Assembly (NCBI RefSeq): GCF_003435375.1
Contig: NZ_QWGL01000016.1
Coordinates: 1 to 64,000, forward strand
DNA length: 64,000 bases
Source: Clostridium sp. AM34-11AC
Lineage (GTDB): Bacteria; Bacillota; Clostridia; Lachnospirales; Lachnospiraceae
Direction: 5' to 3'
How positions within the stretch are numbered: position 1 is the stretch's first letter; every line of letters starts with the position of its first letter. Below are positions 7,188-15,861 of this stretch, one piece after another. The translations under genes and the position numbers were made by a program. Below the pieces are notes generated by a model. That model was not told the origin of the DNA. It saw nothing but the letters and a program-made list of their open reading frames with translations, and made no database searches.

Positions 7188-7952
7188 TCAGGCACCGAGA
7201 ATCTCGCTCAATGTCTTTATAAAGAAGATCACCAGAACCACCATCATCAAGGGTTTTACAAACTTTGCGCCGCCCTTGTCGAAACAGCGTGTTCCGAGAT
7301 AATTTCCGGCGATGCTGAAGATACCGGCAATAAGGCCAAGAAGGAAAATTACTTTTCCGTTCATGAGGTAGACCGCCAGGGCTGTCAGGTTCGTTGTCAG
7401 GTTGATGGCTTTTGTGATCCCGTTGGCTTCCTTCAGTCCCATGTGGGCAATTCCAGTGAGGAGAAGCAGCAGAAATGTTCCGGTTCCGGGACCGTAAAAG
7501 CCGTCGTAGATGCCGATGATGAAGGCGATCAGAGCGCTGAAAAGAATCATCTTGCGGACCGGGAAAGACTCTTTTTCTCCCACGAACGGTTTTCCAAATG
7601 TGAGATAGAGGGCGGTACAGGGCAGGATCACGAGAATCAGGCGCTTAAAATAATAATCGTCTAACTGCAGAGCAAGTTTTGCGCCGAGAGAGGAACCGAT
7701 GAGAGCTGTAACGATACAGAGAAGCGCGTTCTTCCAGGCAATATAACCGTTTTTCGCAAAGCGAGCTGTTGCCAGTGTGGTTCCCATTCCGGAGCTTAAT
7801 TTGTTTGTTCCGATGGCAAAATGGACTGGAAGACCGGCGATCATGTAAGCCGGGAGTGAGATCAGTCCTCCGCCTCCGGCAACCGCGTCGACGAAACCGG
7901 CGAGAAATACCAGCGGGCAGACGATCAGAAAGTGCATCAGATGTAATTCCAT
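7188..7952 (-). CDS. TSUP-family (TauE/SafE) membrane transporter
   Basis: Probable exporter or importer of sulfur-containing anions or organic acids (TSUP, formerly DUF81). 254 residues with about eight hydrophobic helices in two related halves. The first half has the glycine-rich AVAGGGGLISLP motif near residues 23-34; the second has the matching YDGFYGPGTGT near 149-159. The promoter is divergent from that of the comEA-like gene. The frame continues past the stop for 62 codons (see 6999-7187). The substrate cannot be told from sequence. Confidence 0.85.
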   Translation of the reverse strand: MELHLMHFLIVCPLVFLAGFVDAVAGGGGLISLPAYMIAGLPVHFAIGTNKLSSGMGTTLATARFAKNGYIAWKNALLCIVTALIGSSLGAKLALQLDDYYFKRLILVILPCTALYLTFGKPFVGEKESFPVRKMILFSALIAFIIGIYDGFYGPGTGTFLLLLLTGIAHMGLKEANGITKAINLTTNLTALAVYLMNGKVIFLLGLIAGIFSIAGNYLGTRCFDKGGAKFVKPLMMVVLVIFFIKTLSEILGA

Positions 7953-8040
7953 AGCAGTAATTCCCCTTAAGTATGATTAAATTGAACGTGCTGTTTTCGC
8001 TGCCGGAGCGGATGAAACGGTCTTTGCACGCTTTTTGCCA

Positions 8041-8069
8041 AATATAGCATAATTTTAAAGAAATTGCAA
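8041..8069 (-). promoter_or_regulatory. Promoter of the TSUP gene
   Basis: On the minus strand, TTGCAA (8064-8069), 17-bp spacer and TATATT (8041-8046), about 90 bp upstream of the start at 7952. Confidence 0.55.
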
Positions 8070-8170
8070 TGAAAGCAGGTGGGCGGAGCGTGAAATATCT
8101 GGCGGGAGAAAGCCAGAGAACGGTTGATTTGGCATCGAGTATGCTCGGTGCGAGAAGGAGAATGCGAGGC

Positions 8171-8199
8171 TTGAGAAAAAATCGGACTGAGGTTATAAT
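8171..8199 (+). promoter_or_regulatory. Promoter of the comEA-like gene
   Basis: TTGAGA (8171-8176), 17-bp spacer, TATAAT (8194-8199). Confidence 0.65.
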
Positions 8200-8300
8200 G
8201 GAGAGCGTACATAACAAAAATGCCCTTGTTTTTACAGGACTGATTCGGTAAAATAGAGACAGGCAGAACGATCCCCCTGAAAATGTTCAGGAGGGAATGT

Positions 8301-9071
8301 ATGAAAGAAGATAAGAAAAAAATTTTGACGGCCGCGGCTTTCTTGATCGCAGCCGGACTTGTGTTTGGGATGACAAGAAGCCGGAGTGGAATCCAGAAGC
8401 TGGATGAATCCGGAGCGGTCGTTATGAGCGGATCACTGGATGCGGATGGGAACATCAGCTGGGAGAAAAACGGCTCTGCAAAAAGCGACGGTCTGCCGCA
8501 GGGGGATTCTGGAAGCAGTACCGAGAAACAGGAGATTCAGGAACCATTCAGGGATGAAAATGGCAGTGTACAGGGAGAAAGTACCGTGGAGACGCAGGAA
8601 TATGTGGAAAACTCTGAAAAATCCGGAGTTTATGTGTATATCTGCGGAGAGGTGGCAGCCCCAGGTGTGTATGAGCTTTCGGAGGACAGCCGGATCTACG
8701 AGGCAGTGGATGCCGCCGGGGGATTTACGGAGAACGCGGCGAGGGAGAGTGTAAATCTCGCCTCAAAAGTTTCTGATGGCATGCAGATCACGATCTACAA
8801 TAAGGAAGAGGCCGCGTCGCTTCCGGCGGGCAGCGGGTCTGCAGTAGGAAACACCGGTCAGGGCGGAACCTCCGGTTCCGGGCTTGTGAACCTGAACACG
8901 GCGACAAAAGAGGAGCTGATGACCTTAAAGGGCATCGGGGAGGCGAAAGCCGAGGATATTATCCGCTACCGCGAAAAGAGCGGTGGCTTTAAGAAAATCG
9001 AGGATATCATGAAGATATCCGGTATCAAAGAGGCCGGGTTTCAGAAGATAAAGGATAATATTACGGTGTGA
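8301..9071 (+). CDS. comEA: ComEA-like DNA-binding membrane protein
   Basis: DNA receptor-like protein of the competence family, anchored outside the membrane. 256 residues: transmembrane anchor about 8-24, a variable linker, an SLBB domain (about 108-167, VYVYICGEVAAPGVYEL) and a C-terminal helix-hairpin-helix pair (about 195-256, LVNLNTATKEEL and GIGEAKAEDI). This domain order is that of Gram-positive ComEA. The start at 8301 has a caggagg site 5 bases upstream; an ATG at 8283 lacks one. ComEC/ComEB are not adjacent, so natural transformation is not shown. A family A element follows 15 bp after the stop. Confidence 0.88.
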   Translation: MKEDKKKILTAAAFLIAAGLVFGMTRSRSGIQKLDESGAVVMSGSLDADGNISWEKNGSAKSDGLPQGDSGSSTEKQEIQEPFRDENGSVQGESTVETQEYVENSEKSGVYVYICGEVAAPGVYELSEDSRIYEAVDAAGGFTENAARESVNLASKVSDGMQITIYNKEEAASLPAGSGSAVGNTGQGGTSGSGLVNLNTATKEELMTLKGIGEAKAEDIIRYREKSGGFKKIEDIMKISGIKEAGFQKIKDNITV

Positions 9072-9086
9072 AAAGATGAAAAAACG

Positions 9087-9219
9087 GTAACTATTCAGTG
9101 CCTTCATAGTTACGTGCAAAAATCCATTCCAGATCAGCTTCGCTGATGGGATTTTTGCCTTCCAGCCTATGTTTTCTTACGGTCAGCGCAGCAAGTGCGC
9201 AGACCTACTGAACAGTTAA
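9087..9219 (-). mobile_element. Repeat family A (MITE-like), copy 3
   Basis: Same 133-bp element, in opposite orientation to copies 1 and 2. It is flanked by exact 8-bp duplications aaaaaacg (9079-9086 and 9220-9227). The last base of its right end is A instead of C. Confidence 0.92.
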
Positions 9220-9342
9220 AAAAAACGTATAATTCATGCTGATTGTGACATTTAAAAACACAGGAGGCGGAAATCAGGTCATAGACATTAGAAAAGCAGC
9301 AGGAGAGGACCTGCGCATTACAGCATAACGTGGAGGAGAGAA

Positions 9343-10041
9343 ATGGCAAGAGTTCTGGTAGTTGATGATGAAAAACTGATCGTGAAGGGAATCCGCTTCA
9401 GTCTGGAACAGGATGGATATGAGGTGGACTGTGCTTACGACGGTGATGAGGCGATCGAGAGGGCAAAAGAACGGGAGTATGACGTGGTTCTTTTGGATGT
9501 CATGCTTCCGGGACACGATGGATTTGAGGTCTGCCAGACGATCCGTGAGTTTTCCGAGATGCCGATCATCATGCTGACGGCAAAAGGCGATGATATGGAT
9601 AAGATCCTGGGACTGGAGTACGGCGCTGACGATTATATCACGAAACCGTTCAATATCCTGGAAGTAAAAGCGCGGATCAAGGCGATCATCCGCAGAAACA
9701 ATAAGAAGAGCGGCGCCGCGAAACGCCAGAAATCCAGCGTAGTCACAGAGGGCGACTTAAAGCTTGACAGGGAGAGCCGCAGAGTCTTCATTAAAGATAA
9801 GGAGATCAACCTGACCGCGAAGGAATTCGACCTGCTGGAACTTCTTGTCACAAATCCGAATAAGGTCTACAGCCGTGAGTCCCTGCTTGAGTATGTATGG
9901 GGAAACAAGGCCATGGTAAGCGGGGATGTCCGCACGGTGGATGTGCATGTGAGAAGACTGCGTGAAAAAATTGAGCCTAGCCCGAGTGATCCGAAGTATG
10001 TACACACAAAATGGGGCGTAGGCTACTTCTTCCGCGCATAG
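9343..10041 (+). CDS. OmpR/PhoB-type response regulator, orphan
   Basis: DNA-binding response regulator of 232 residues. The receiver domain has acidic D8/D9, phosphoacceptor D52 (LLDVMLPG), T79 and K101 (TKPF); the C-terminal winged helix (about 130-232) has NLTAKEFDLLELL and RTVDVHVRRLREKI. It is close to the YycF/RegX3 group. No histidine kinase is adjacent, so partner and targets are unknown. The ATG at 9343 follows ggaggag. Upstream lies a family A element, which may carry or separate part of its promoter (a TATAAT is at 9228-9233). Confidence 0.9.
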   Translation: MARVLVVDDEKLIVKGIRFSLEQDGYEVDCAYDGDEAIERAKEREYDVVLLDVMLPGHDGFEVCQTIREFSEMPIIMLTAKGDDMDKILGLEYGADDYITKPFNILEVKARIKAIIRRNNKKSGAAKRQKSSVVTEGDLKLDRESRRVFIKDKEINLTAKEFDLLELLVTNPNKVYSRESLLEYVWGNKAMVSGDVRTVDVHVRRLREKIEPSPSDPKYVHTKWGVGYFFRA

Positions 10042-10054
10042 CGATGAGCAGTGC

Positions 10055-10172
10055 AAGATCAACAGACTGACTTTCGGCGTTGTGCTTGCACATAAGCCGA
10101 AAGTCGGACAGTTGATCTTATAGGGCGAATGCCCGCGAGCCCTGAGTTGGGGCCTGCACCAATTCAGGGCTC
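10055..10172 (+). promoter_or_regulatory. Two long hairpins between regulator and GNAT gene
   Basis: Hairpin 1 pairs 10055-10078 with 10096-10119 (9 bp, a small internal loop, then 10 bp). Hairpin 2 pairs 10137-10150 with 10159-10172, 14 positions, the only non-Watson-Crick pair being G.U on the plus strand. No T-run follows either, so they are not ordinary terminators. They may be a processed or regulatory 5' leader of the GNAT-rlmH unit, or a palindromic intergenic element; no second copy was seen in the window. Confidence 0.45.
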
Positions 10173-10223
10173 CACTGCGGACTAACCAACAAAATTAATT
10201 AAAACTTAAAGGAGAAAAATTTT

Positions 10224-10727
10224 ATGACATACACAATTCGCCCAGTCCGCCCGACGGACCTTGCGGCAGTTACCGAGGTGGAAGCAATCTGCTTCCCGGC
10301 GGCGGAAGCCGCAGCAGAGGAATCATTTAAGGCCCGCATCGCGGCATTTCCGGAGTGCTTTTTTGTTGCGGAAGCGGACGGAAAGATCATAGGCTTCATC
10401 AATGGCTGCGCCACAGATTCCAAAACGATTTATGACGAGATGTACGAAAATTCCGCCTGCCATAGGCCGGACGGCGCATACCAGTCTATTTTCGGACTGG
10501 ATGTGATCCCGGACTACCGCTGCCAGGGAATCGCGGCGGCGCTCATGGATCACATGATCGAAGACGCGAAAAATAAGGGAAGAAAGGGCCTGATCCTCAC
10601 CTGCAAGGACCGTCTGATCCACTATTACGCGAAATTTGGATACAAAAACATGGGCATTTCCAAGTCTGTCCACGGCGGGGCAGTCTGGTACGACATGATC
10701 CTGGAATTCGGGGATCAGAAATCATGA
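10224..10727 (+). CDS. GNAT-family N-acetyltransferase
   Basis: Cytoplasmic acetyl-CoA-dependent acetyltransferase, 167 residues. The GNAT fold is complete: N-terminal TIRPVRPTDLAAV strand, and the acetyl-CoA pyrophosphate loop R99-CQGIA preceded by the LDVIPDY strand. The acceptor (amine, protein N-terminus or small molecule) is not predictable. It overlaps the start of rlmH by four bases (ATGA), so the two are co-translated. Confidence 0.85.
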   Translation: MTYTIRPVRPTDLAAVTEVEAICFPAAEAAAEESFKARIAAFPECFFVAEADGKIIGFINGCATDSKTIYDEMYENSACHRPDGAYQSIFGLDVIPDYRCQGIAAALMDHMIEDAKNKGRKGLILTCKDRLIHYYAKFGYKNMGISKSVHGGAVWYDMILEFGDQKS

Positions 10728-11203
10728 AGGTCACATTGATCACAGTCGGAAAGATCAAGGAAAAGTTCTTTCAGGACGCCATCGCGGAATATTCCAAGCG
10801 CCTGAGCCGGTACTGTAAGCTGGAGATCGTCCAGGTGGCGGACGAAAAGACGCCGGATGGGGCCAGCGAAGCGGTGGAGACGCAGATCAAGGAGAAAGAG
10901 GGCGAGCGGATTCTGTCTAACATCAAGGATGGTAGCTTTGTCGTTGCCCTTGCGATCAACGGAAACATGCTGGATTCTGAGGAACTTGCGGCAAAAATAG
11001 AAAAATGGGGTGTGTCGGGGATCAGCCAGATCGTGTTTATCATCGGCGGATCTTTAGGACTTTCCAACCAGGTCCTGGCACGGGCCGACTATAAACTGAG
11101 CTTTTCAAAGATGACATTCCCGCACCAGCTCATGCGGGTCATTCTTCTGGAACAGATCTACCGGAGTTACCGGATCATCCAGGGAGAACCATATCATAAG
11201 TAA
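10724..11203 (+). CDS. rlmH: 23S rRNA pseudouridine-1915 N3-methyltransferase RlmH
   Basis: SPOUT-class methyltransferase that uses SAM to methylate pseudouridine 1915 in helix 69 of 23S rRNA on assembled ribosomes. 159 residues, the exact family length. The SAM-knot motif IIGGSLG ends near residue 112, HQLMR lies near 134-138, and the conserved C-terminus is EPYHK. It is coupled to the upstream GNAT gene by an ATGA overlap. Confidence 0.95.
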   Translation: MKVTLITVGKIKEKFFQDAIAEYSKRLSRYCKLEIVQVADEKTPDGASEAVETQIKEKEGERILSNIKDGSFVVALAINGNMLDSEELAAKIEKWGVSGISQIVFIIGGSLGLSNQVLARADYKLSFSKMTFPHQLMRVILLEQIYRSYRIIQGEPYHK

Positions 11204-11234
11204 AAAATGGGGACTTGGCAAGGAGGCAAAACGA

Positions 11235-12482
11235 GTGACAGAGGAACAGAAAGCGGGGAAGATCTTTCTTTTCTGCAAGGAATCTTCACAGGAGCGGATC
11301 ATGAAGTGCCTGCGGGACGCCTTTGACGTTCCGGGCAGCGCACATGATACAGGATTGGAACTTCACAATGGGAATCTGAATGTGACGCTCAGGATCTACT
11401 GCGAGAGCGCGGGTGACGAGGAGCAGGAGCTGGTCCGAAGCTGGTCTGACCGGGCAAGAGGCCACTTTTCCAGGGTCGAGACCGCGGTGGTGGATGTGAA
11501 AACGAATCTTCTCTATCAGCTGGAAGGAACCGAGAGTATCGTTTCGGTGGACTATGTGTTCGAGGGGGAAGAGTCCGAATTCCTGACAGAGGCAGAGGAG
11601 GCCGCGAAGAGAAATATGGAGCAGACACTGTTTCGTGTTCTTTCCGATCTTCGTGCAGTCATGGCGTTCAGGGGAGAAAAAAGGGGATTTTACTGCCTGG
11701 ATGCGTCCGGCATGGAGAAGCTGATCCTGGACGGAAACGGAAACAGTGAGATGGAGCGGTTTCTGCCATATCAAGCGGTGGGCTATGTTCCGGGAAATGA
11801 GATCGAGACGGAACAGTTGAACCGCAGGGAGAAGAACCGGAGAGAGTTTGAGGCGCGGGGCGTGTATGTTCCGGTATTTTACCCGCTTTTGGAGACGGAG
11901 GCGGAGGCAGACTGCCGGACACCATATGAGATCGCGGCGAGAGCGGTGGCGCTCATGCTGGTGGCGGTATTTTCTGAGGCCATGCTGGCGAAAAAGATGA
12001 GCCAGAAAGAGGCATTGGAATTTATCCAGAAGCGGATCAACGAGTTCGGGGCGGATGATTTCTTCTCCCTGAAGGAGTGGAATTACCTGCACAACGAGGA
12101 TCCGAAAGAATCAGAGAAGATATCCTATTCCTGGCAGTACGAGAATCTGTATGTGATGGAGTGGGCGCTGGGACTGATCGACGGGCCGTTAGATTTCCCG
12201 GATCACTTCTGCGCAGTGGCGGAGGCGGCGCAGCTTCTGACAGCCTTTCACTCCATGAGGGAGATCCTGGAGGCGGCGAAGCCGAGGAGCGCGAAGGAAC
12301 TTCTCGATGCCTGCGATATGATCTTCTGTCTGGACTGGGCATGCACCGATACGAGGATGCGGGATCTTCCCGCGCCTGCGGGAATGGACGGAGGTGTGGT
12401 CTTTGAGCGCCATAAAGCGTTAAACTGGCTCGTGGGAGCCGGGGAGAAGGCAGACTGGGACCATGTGCCGGTGGATACGTGA
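11235..12482 (+). CDS. DUF4272-domain protein
   Basis: A 415-residue soluble protein. The second half matches the DUF4272 pattern: a YEIAARAVALM helix near 233, W-x-YENLYVMEWALG near 291-303, and a closing LDWACTDTRM ... DGGVVFERHKALNWL block. The function of the domain is unknown. The first half (about 1-215) is unassigned. The start is a GTG at 11235 after aggagg. It probably continues the GNAT-rlmH unit, and a terminator follows. Confidence 0.75.
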   Translation: MTEEQKAGKIFLFCKESSQERIMKCLRDAFDVPGSAHDTGLELHNGNLNVTLRIYCESAGDEEQELVRSWSDRARGHFSRVETAVVDVKTNLLYQLEGTESIVSVDYVFEGEESEFLTEAEEAAKRNMEQTLFRVLSDLRAVMAFRGEKRGFYCLDASGMEKLILDGNGNSEMERFLPYQAVGYVPGNEIETEQLNRREKNRREFEARGVYVPVFYPLLETEAEADCRTPYEIAARAVALMLVAVFSEAMLAKKMSQKEALEFIQKRINEFGADDFFSLKEWNYLHNEDPKESEKISYSWQYENLYVMEWALGLIDGPLDFPDHFCAVAEAAQLLTAFHSMREILEAAKPRSAKELLDACDMIFCLDWACTDTRMRDLPAPAGMDGGVVFERHKALNWLVGAGEKADWDHVPVDT

Positions 12483-12501
12483 GGAGATAAAGCACAGTAA
12501 C

Positions 12502-12537
12502 AAAACACATCATGGAGAGATCTATGGTGTGTTTTTT
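12502..12537 (+). terminator. Terminator after the DUF4272 gene
   Basis: Stem aaaacacatcat / atggtgtgttttt with an 11-base loop and six T. Confidence 0.75.
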
Positions 12538-12547
12538 AATTGCATTT

Positions 12548-12680
12548 ATAACTGTTCAGCAGGTCTGCGCACTTGCTGCGCTGACCGTAAGATAACATAA
12601 GCGGGAAGGCAAAAATCCCATCGGCGCAGCCGATCCGGAATGGATTTTTGCAAGTAACTATGAAGGTACTGAATAGTTAC
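12548..12680 (+). mobile_element. Repeat family A (MITE-like), copy 4
   Basis: A 133-bp copy with exact 8-bp duplications ttgcattt at 12540-12547 and 12681-12688. The first base is A instead of G. The right-hand duplication contains the -35 hexamer of the hom promoter. Confidence 0.92.
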
Positions 12681-12709
12681 TTGCATTTTTTAACGTAGTG
12701 TAGTATAAT
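12681..12709 (+). promoter_or_regulatory. Promoter of hom
   Basis: TTGCAT (12681-12686), 17-bp spacer, TATAAT (12704-12709). The -35 box lies within the duplicated target site of family A copy 4, so the insertion removed or replaced everything upstream of -35. Confidence 0.7.
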
Positions 12710-12830
12710 TACGTCACTTTGAAAAAAGACAAATGTCCACGACTCACGGTCATGGAAGAATAAAAGAGAAGACTGACGGATGTCTGCAGTTACTAATGCG
12801 GCTATTCCGGGGATAGAGGAGATACGAACC

Positions 12831-14123
12831 ATGGGAGAGAGAAATGTGATCAAGGCGGCGCTTCTCGGCGCTGGAACGGTTGGAAGCGGCGTGTATGCCC
12901 TCGCCGAGATGTTAAAGGATGAGATGTTCCAGAAGACCGGTGCCAGCCTGGAAATTAAGAAGGTCCTGGTACGGAACACAAAGAAGGACCGCCCGGGGAT
13001 CCCGAAGGAGATCATGACGGACAACTGGCAGGAGATCCTGGAAGATGAGGAGATCCAGCTTGTGATCGAGCTCATGGGCGGCGTGGAACCGGCGAGAACC
13101 TATATCGTGCAGGCCCTGGAAGCCGGAAAACAGGTGGTTACCGCCAACAAGGACGTGCTCGCGGAGCATGGACAGGAGATCCTGTCACTGGCGGAAAACA
13201 GCGGCTGCGATATCCAGTTTGAGGCGGCAGTCGCAGGCGCGATCCCGATCATCCGTCCCTTAAAGCAGAGCCTCGCGGGCAGCATGCTGACGGAGATCAT
13301 GGGAATCGTTAACGGAACCACGAACTACATTCTGACAAAGATGTCGGAAGAGGGGATGGATTACAAGGAAGCGCTGGCAAAGGCCACAGAGCTTGGATAT
13401 GCGGAGGCGGATCCGACGGCGGACGTGGAAGGCTACGACGCGGGACGAAAGATCGCGATCATGTCCTCCCTGGCGTTCAACTCCAAGGTGACCTTCAGCG
13501 ATGTCTATATGGAAGGGATCACGAAGATCACCTCCAATGATATCCGCTACGCGAAGGAATTTGGCTATGTGATCAAGCTTCTCGGCGTTACAAAGCTGGT
13601 GGACGGAAAGATCGAGGTCAAGGTCCACCCGATGCTGATCCCGGAGCAGCATCCGCTTGCGACGGTCCGCGACTCCTTCAACGCGGTGTTTGTACACGGC
13701 GAGGCCTGCGATGACGCGATGTTCATGGGACGCGGTGCGGGAAAGATGCCGACGGCCAGCGCCGTTATGGGTGATATCATCATCGTCATGAGAAATATCG
13801 TTCATGACAACTGTGGCTGGAATGGCGGCGTGGCGTACAAGAATTATCCGGTGAAGCCGATCGAGGAGACGAGATCGAGATATTTCCTCCGTCTTCAGGT
13901 CGCGGATAAGCCGGGCGCCCTCGCAAATATTGCGGGCGTTCTCGGAAACAACGATGTCAGCATCGCCCAGGTCGTTCAGAAACGCGCGAGGGACGGTGTT
14001 GCAGAGCTTGTTGTGATCACGGATTCCGTTCTGGAGCGCCATTTCAACGACGCGCTGATGATCGTGAAGGGCATGTCCGTGCTTCGTGAGGTGTCCGGAA
14101 TTATCAGGGTTTACGGGGATTAA
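12831..14123 (+). CDS. hom: Homoserine dehydrogenase
   Basis: NAD(P)-dependent reduction of aspartate semialdehyde to homoserine, feeding threonine and methionine synthesis. 430 residues: Rossmann motif G13-A-G-T-V-G18, the catalytic domain with the signature AEADPTADVEGYDAGRK region, and a C-terminal ACT domain (about 350-430, RLQVADKPGALANIAGVL) for feedback control. The start at 12831 has an agaggag site; a longer reading from 12780 lacks one. It stands alone, with its own promoter and terminator. Confidence 0.94.
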   Translation: MGERNVIKAALLGAGTVGSGVYALAEMLKDEMFQKTGASLEIKKVLVRNTKKDRPGIPKEIMTDNWQEILEDEEIQLVIELMGGVEPARTYIVQALEAGKQVVTANKDVLAEHGQEILSLAENSGCDIQFEAAVAGAIPIIRPLKQSLAGSMLTEIMGIVNGTTNYILTKMSEEGMDYKEALAKATELGYAEADPTADVEGYDAGRKIAIMSSLAFNSKVTFSDVYMEGITKITSNDIRYAKEFGYVIKLLGVTKLVDGKIEVKVHPMLIPEQHPLATVRDSFNAVFVHGEACDDAMFMGRGAGKMPTASAVMGDIIIVMRNIVHDNCGWNGGVAYKNYPVKPIEETRSRYFLRLQVADKPGALANIAGVLGNNDVSIAQVVQKRARDGVAELVVITDSVLERHFNDALMIVKGMSVLREVSGIIRVYGD

Positions 14124-14151
14124 CAGCCGGTATTTGAAATAATGGAATTAG

Positions 14152-14205
14152 AAAGCATATCTGTCTGGTCAGGTGAAACTGACTGGGTGGATGTGCTTTT
14201 TTATT
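14152..14205 (+). terminator. Terminator of hom
   Basis: Imperfect stem from aaagcatatc to gatgtgcttt with an inner gtcag/ctgac hairpin, followed by a T-run. Confidence 0.7.
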
Positions 14206-14217
14206 TTCCGAGAAATA

Positions 14218-14245
14218 TCATAAAAATCCGGGGTGTTCATATATT
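14218..14245 (+). promoter_or_regulatory. Candidate sigma-E promoter of spoIIIA
   Basis: TCATAA (14218-14223), a 14-bp gap and CATATATT (14238-14245) resemble sigma-E (mother-cell) elements known from Bacillus spoIIIA. The match is partial and the assignment is inferred. Confidence 0.4.
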
Positions 14246-14299
14246 GTATCAATTCCGGGAAAGGCGGACAGGCAGAACACGGGGAGAAAGGAGCGCGGG

Positions 14300-15271
14300 A
14301 TGAATACGGAAACTTTTGAAAGACTGCTGAAACAGGCGGTTCCAGACGGGAAAACGATTCGGGAGATCAGAATCCGGACGGAAAAACCGGTGATGATACT
14401 GCTGGAAAGCGGGGAAAACCTCCTTTTTTCGGATGGGACCTGTGGAAAGACGGAAAGTTATGGAAAGAAAAAGATGGGGTCGCTGGAGATAAGAGAAGAC
14501 CGGAGCGTAGTTCTTGCAGACCAAGAGCTGATCCGCGGGATTCTGGAGACCTGTTCCAGGCATTCGCTGTACGCCTACGAGCGGGAGATCAGTCAGGGAT
14601 TCCTCACGATCCGCGGGGGGCACCGTGTGGGAATCGCAGGGAAAGCGGTGGTGGAGGACGGACATGTGAGGACGGTCCGGGATCTCTCATCTTTAAATAT
14701 CCGTGTTGCCCATGAGGTAAAGGGCTGCGCAAAAAACGTGCTGCCGTACCTGATGGATGGGGAAACATTTCTGGACACGCTTTTGATCTCCCCGCCGGGA
14801 GCAGGAAAGACAACACTTTTGAGGGATCTGATCCGGGAACTTTCATGCGGGGGAACATGGGGAGCGGGGAAGAATGTGTCCGTGGTGGACGAGCGTTCGG
14901 AGATCGCAGCGTGTTTTGGAGGAGTTGCCCAGTGTGACCTGGGGCCCAGGACCGACGTGATGGACGGGTGCCCTAAGTCTGAGGGAATGCTCATGATGCT
15001 GCGCTCCATGGCACCCCAGGTGCTGGCGGTGGACGAGGCAGGAGGGGAAGGCGAGATCCTGGCGATGAAGTATGGGATGAACTGCGGGTGCAGGATCCTG
15101 GCGACGGTCCATGGTGCAGATGTTGGGGATATCATGAAGCGGCCGGCGTGGCGGGAACTGGCGGAAGCGAAGGTGTTTTCCCGGTATGTGGTTCTTTCCG
15201 GAGTTCCGGGACCGGGAACGATAGTGGGAATTTATGATGTGAATTTTCAGCGAATGGATAAAAGAAATTAA
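14300..15271 (+). CDS. spoIIIAA: Stage III sporulation ATPase SpoIIIAA
   Basis: Secretion-ATPase-like component of the SpoIIIA-SpoIIQ channel that links mother cell and forespore. 323 residues, Walker A SPPGAGKTT (164-172) and Walker B VLAVDE (241-246), with TIRGGHRVGIAGK near 103-115 as in the family. The start follows gaaaggag. First of eight spoIIIA genes in the standard order. Confidence 0.95.
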   Translation: MNTETFERLLKQAVPDGKTIREIRIRTEKPVMILLESGENLLFSDGTCGKTESYGKKKMGSLEIREDRSVVLADQELIRGILETCSRHSLYAYEREISQGFLTIRGGHRVGIAGKAVVEDGHVRTVRDLSSLNIRVAHEVKGCAKNVLPYLMDGETFLDTLLISPPGAGKTTLLRDLIRELSCGGTWGAGKNVSVVDERSEIAACFGGVAQCDLGPRTDVMDGCPKSEGMLMMLRSMAPQVLAVDEAGGEGEILAMKYGMNCGCRILATVHGADVGDIMKRPAWRELAEAKVFSRYVVLSGVPGPGTIVGIYDVNFQRMDKRN

Positions 15272-15314
15272 GGTTTAAACAAGACATAGATCGTGAGTGG
15301 ACGGGGGATGAGAC

Positions 15315-15851
15315 ATGAAATATTTAGGACTCTTGTGCATGGCGGCAGCGGCGGTAGCTGGAGGTTTTCTGCTGGCGGGGGAGTGGGAGATGCGGGTAAA
15401 GATGCTTGGAATCTTCCGACAGATGGCGGTCTATCTGAAGGCGCGGATCCTGTACTCCAACGAGACGCTGCCGGAGGCGCTAAAGGAGATCGGCAGCCGG
15501 TTTTCAGACGGGAATTCCGGGATGGCGGCGGAGGCAGGACTCTTTTTTCTACGGGTGGAAAAGCGGATGGAGGAAGAAGCTGGGAAGCCGTTTGCCGAGA
15601 TATGGAAGGAAGAGATGGAAAAATTCCCGGACGACCTTCCTTTAAGAAAACAGGATCTTGAAGCACTCCAGGCACTGGGGGAAAATCTCGGTTACGCGGA
15701 CAAAAAGACCCAGGAGCGGACGATCCTGTTCTATCTGGAACAGGCGGATGACTCCCTGGCGTTCTTAAAGAAGGAGATGGAGAGCCGGACGAAGCTTTAC
15801 CGGTCTCTCGGAATGGCGGCAGGACTTTTTATTCTGGTACTCTTTGCGTAA
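15315..15851 (+). CDS. spoIIIAB: Stage III sporulation protein SpoIIIAB
   Basis: 178 residues with an N-terminal membrane helix and a C-terminal hydrophobic tail (LGMAAGLFILVLF), separated by a helical domain related to type II secretion GspF halves. It is part of the spoIIIA channel assembly. A 43-bp gap separates it from spoIIIAA. Confidence 0.93.
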   Translation: MKYLGLLCMAAAAVAGGFLLAGEWEMRVKMLGIFRQMAVYLKARILYSNETLPEALKEIGSRFSDGNSGMAAEAGLFFLRVEKRMEEEAGKPFAEIWKEEMEKFPDDLPLRKQDLEALQALGENLGYADKKTQERTILFYLEQADDSLAFLKKEMESRTKLYRSLGMAAGLFILVLFA

Positions 15852-15861
15852 GGGGGAGACT

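Noticed and set aside
11286-12092. 268-codon open frame on the minus strand inside the DUF4272 gene
   Set aside because: No ribosome site or family features; it is the complement of a GC-rich real gene on the other strand.
13260-14042. 260-codon minus-strand frame within hom
   Set aside because: Antisense of a well-conserved enzyme gene; composition (many His, Arg, Asp) is that of a shadow frame.
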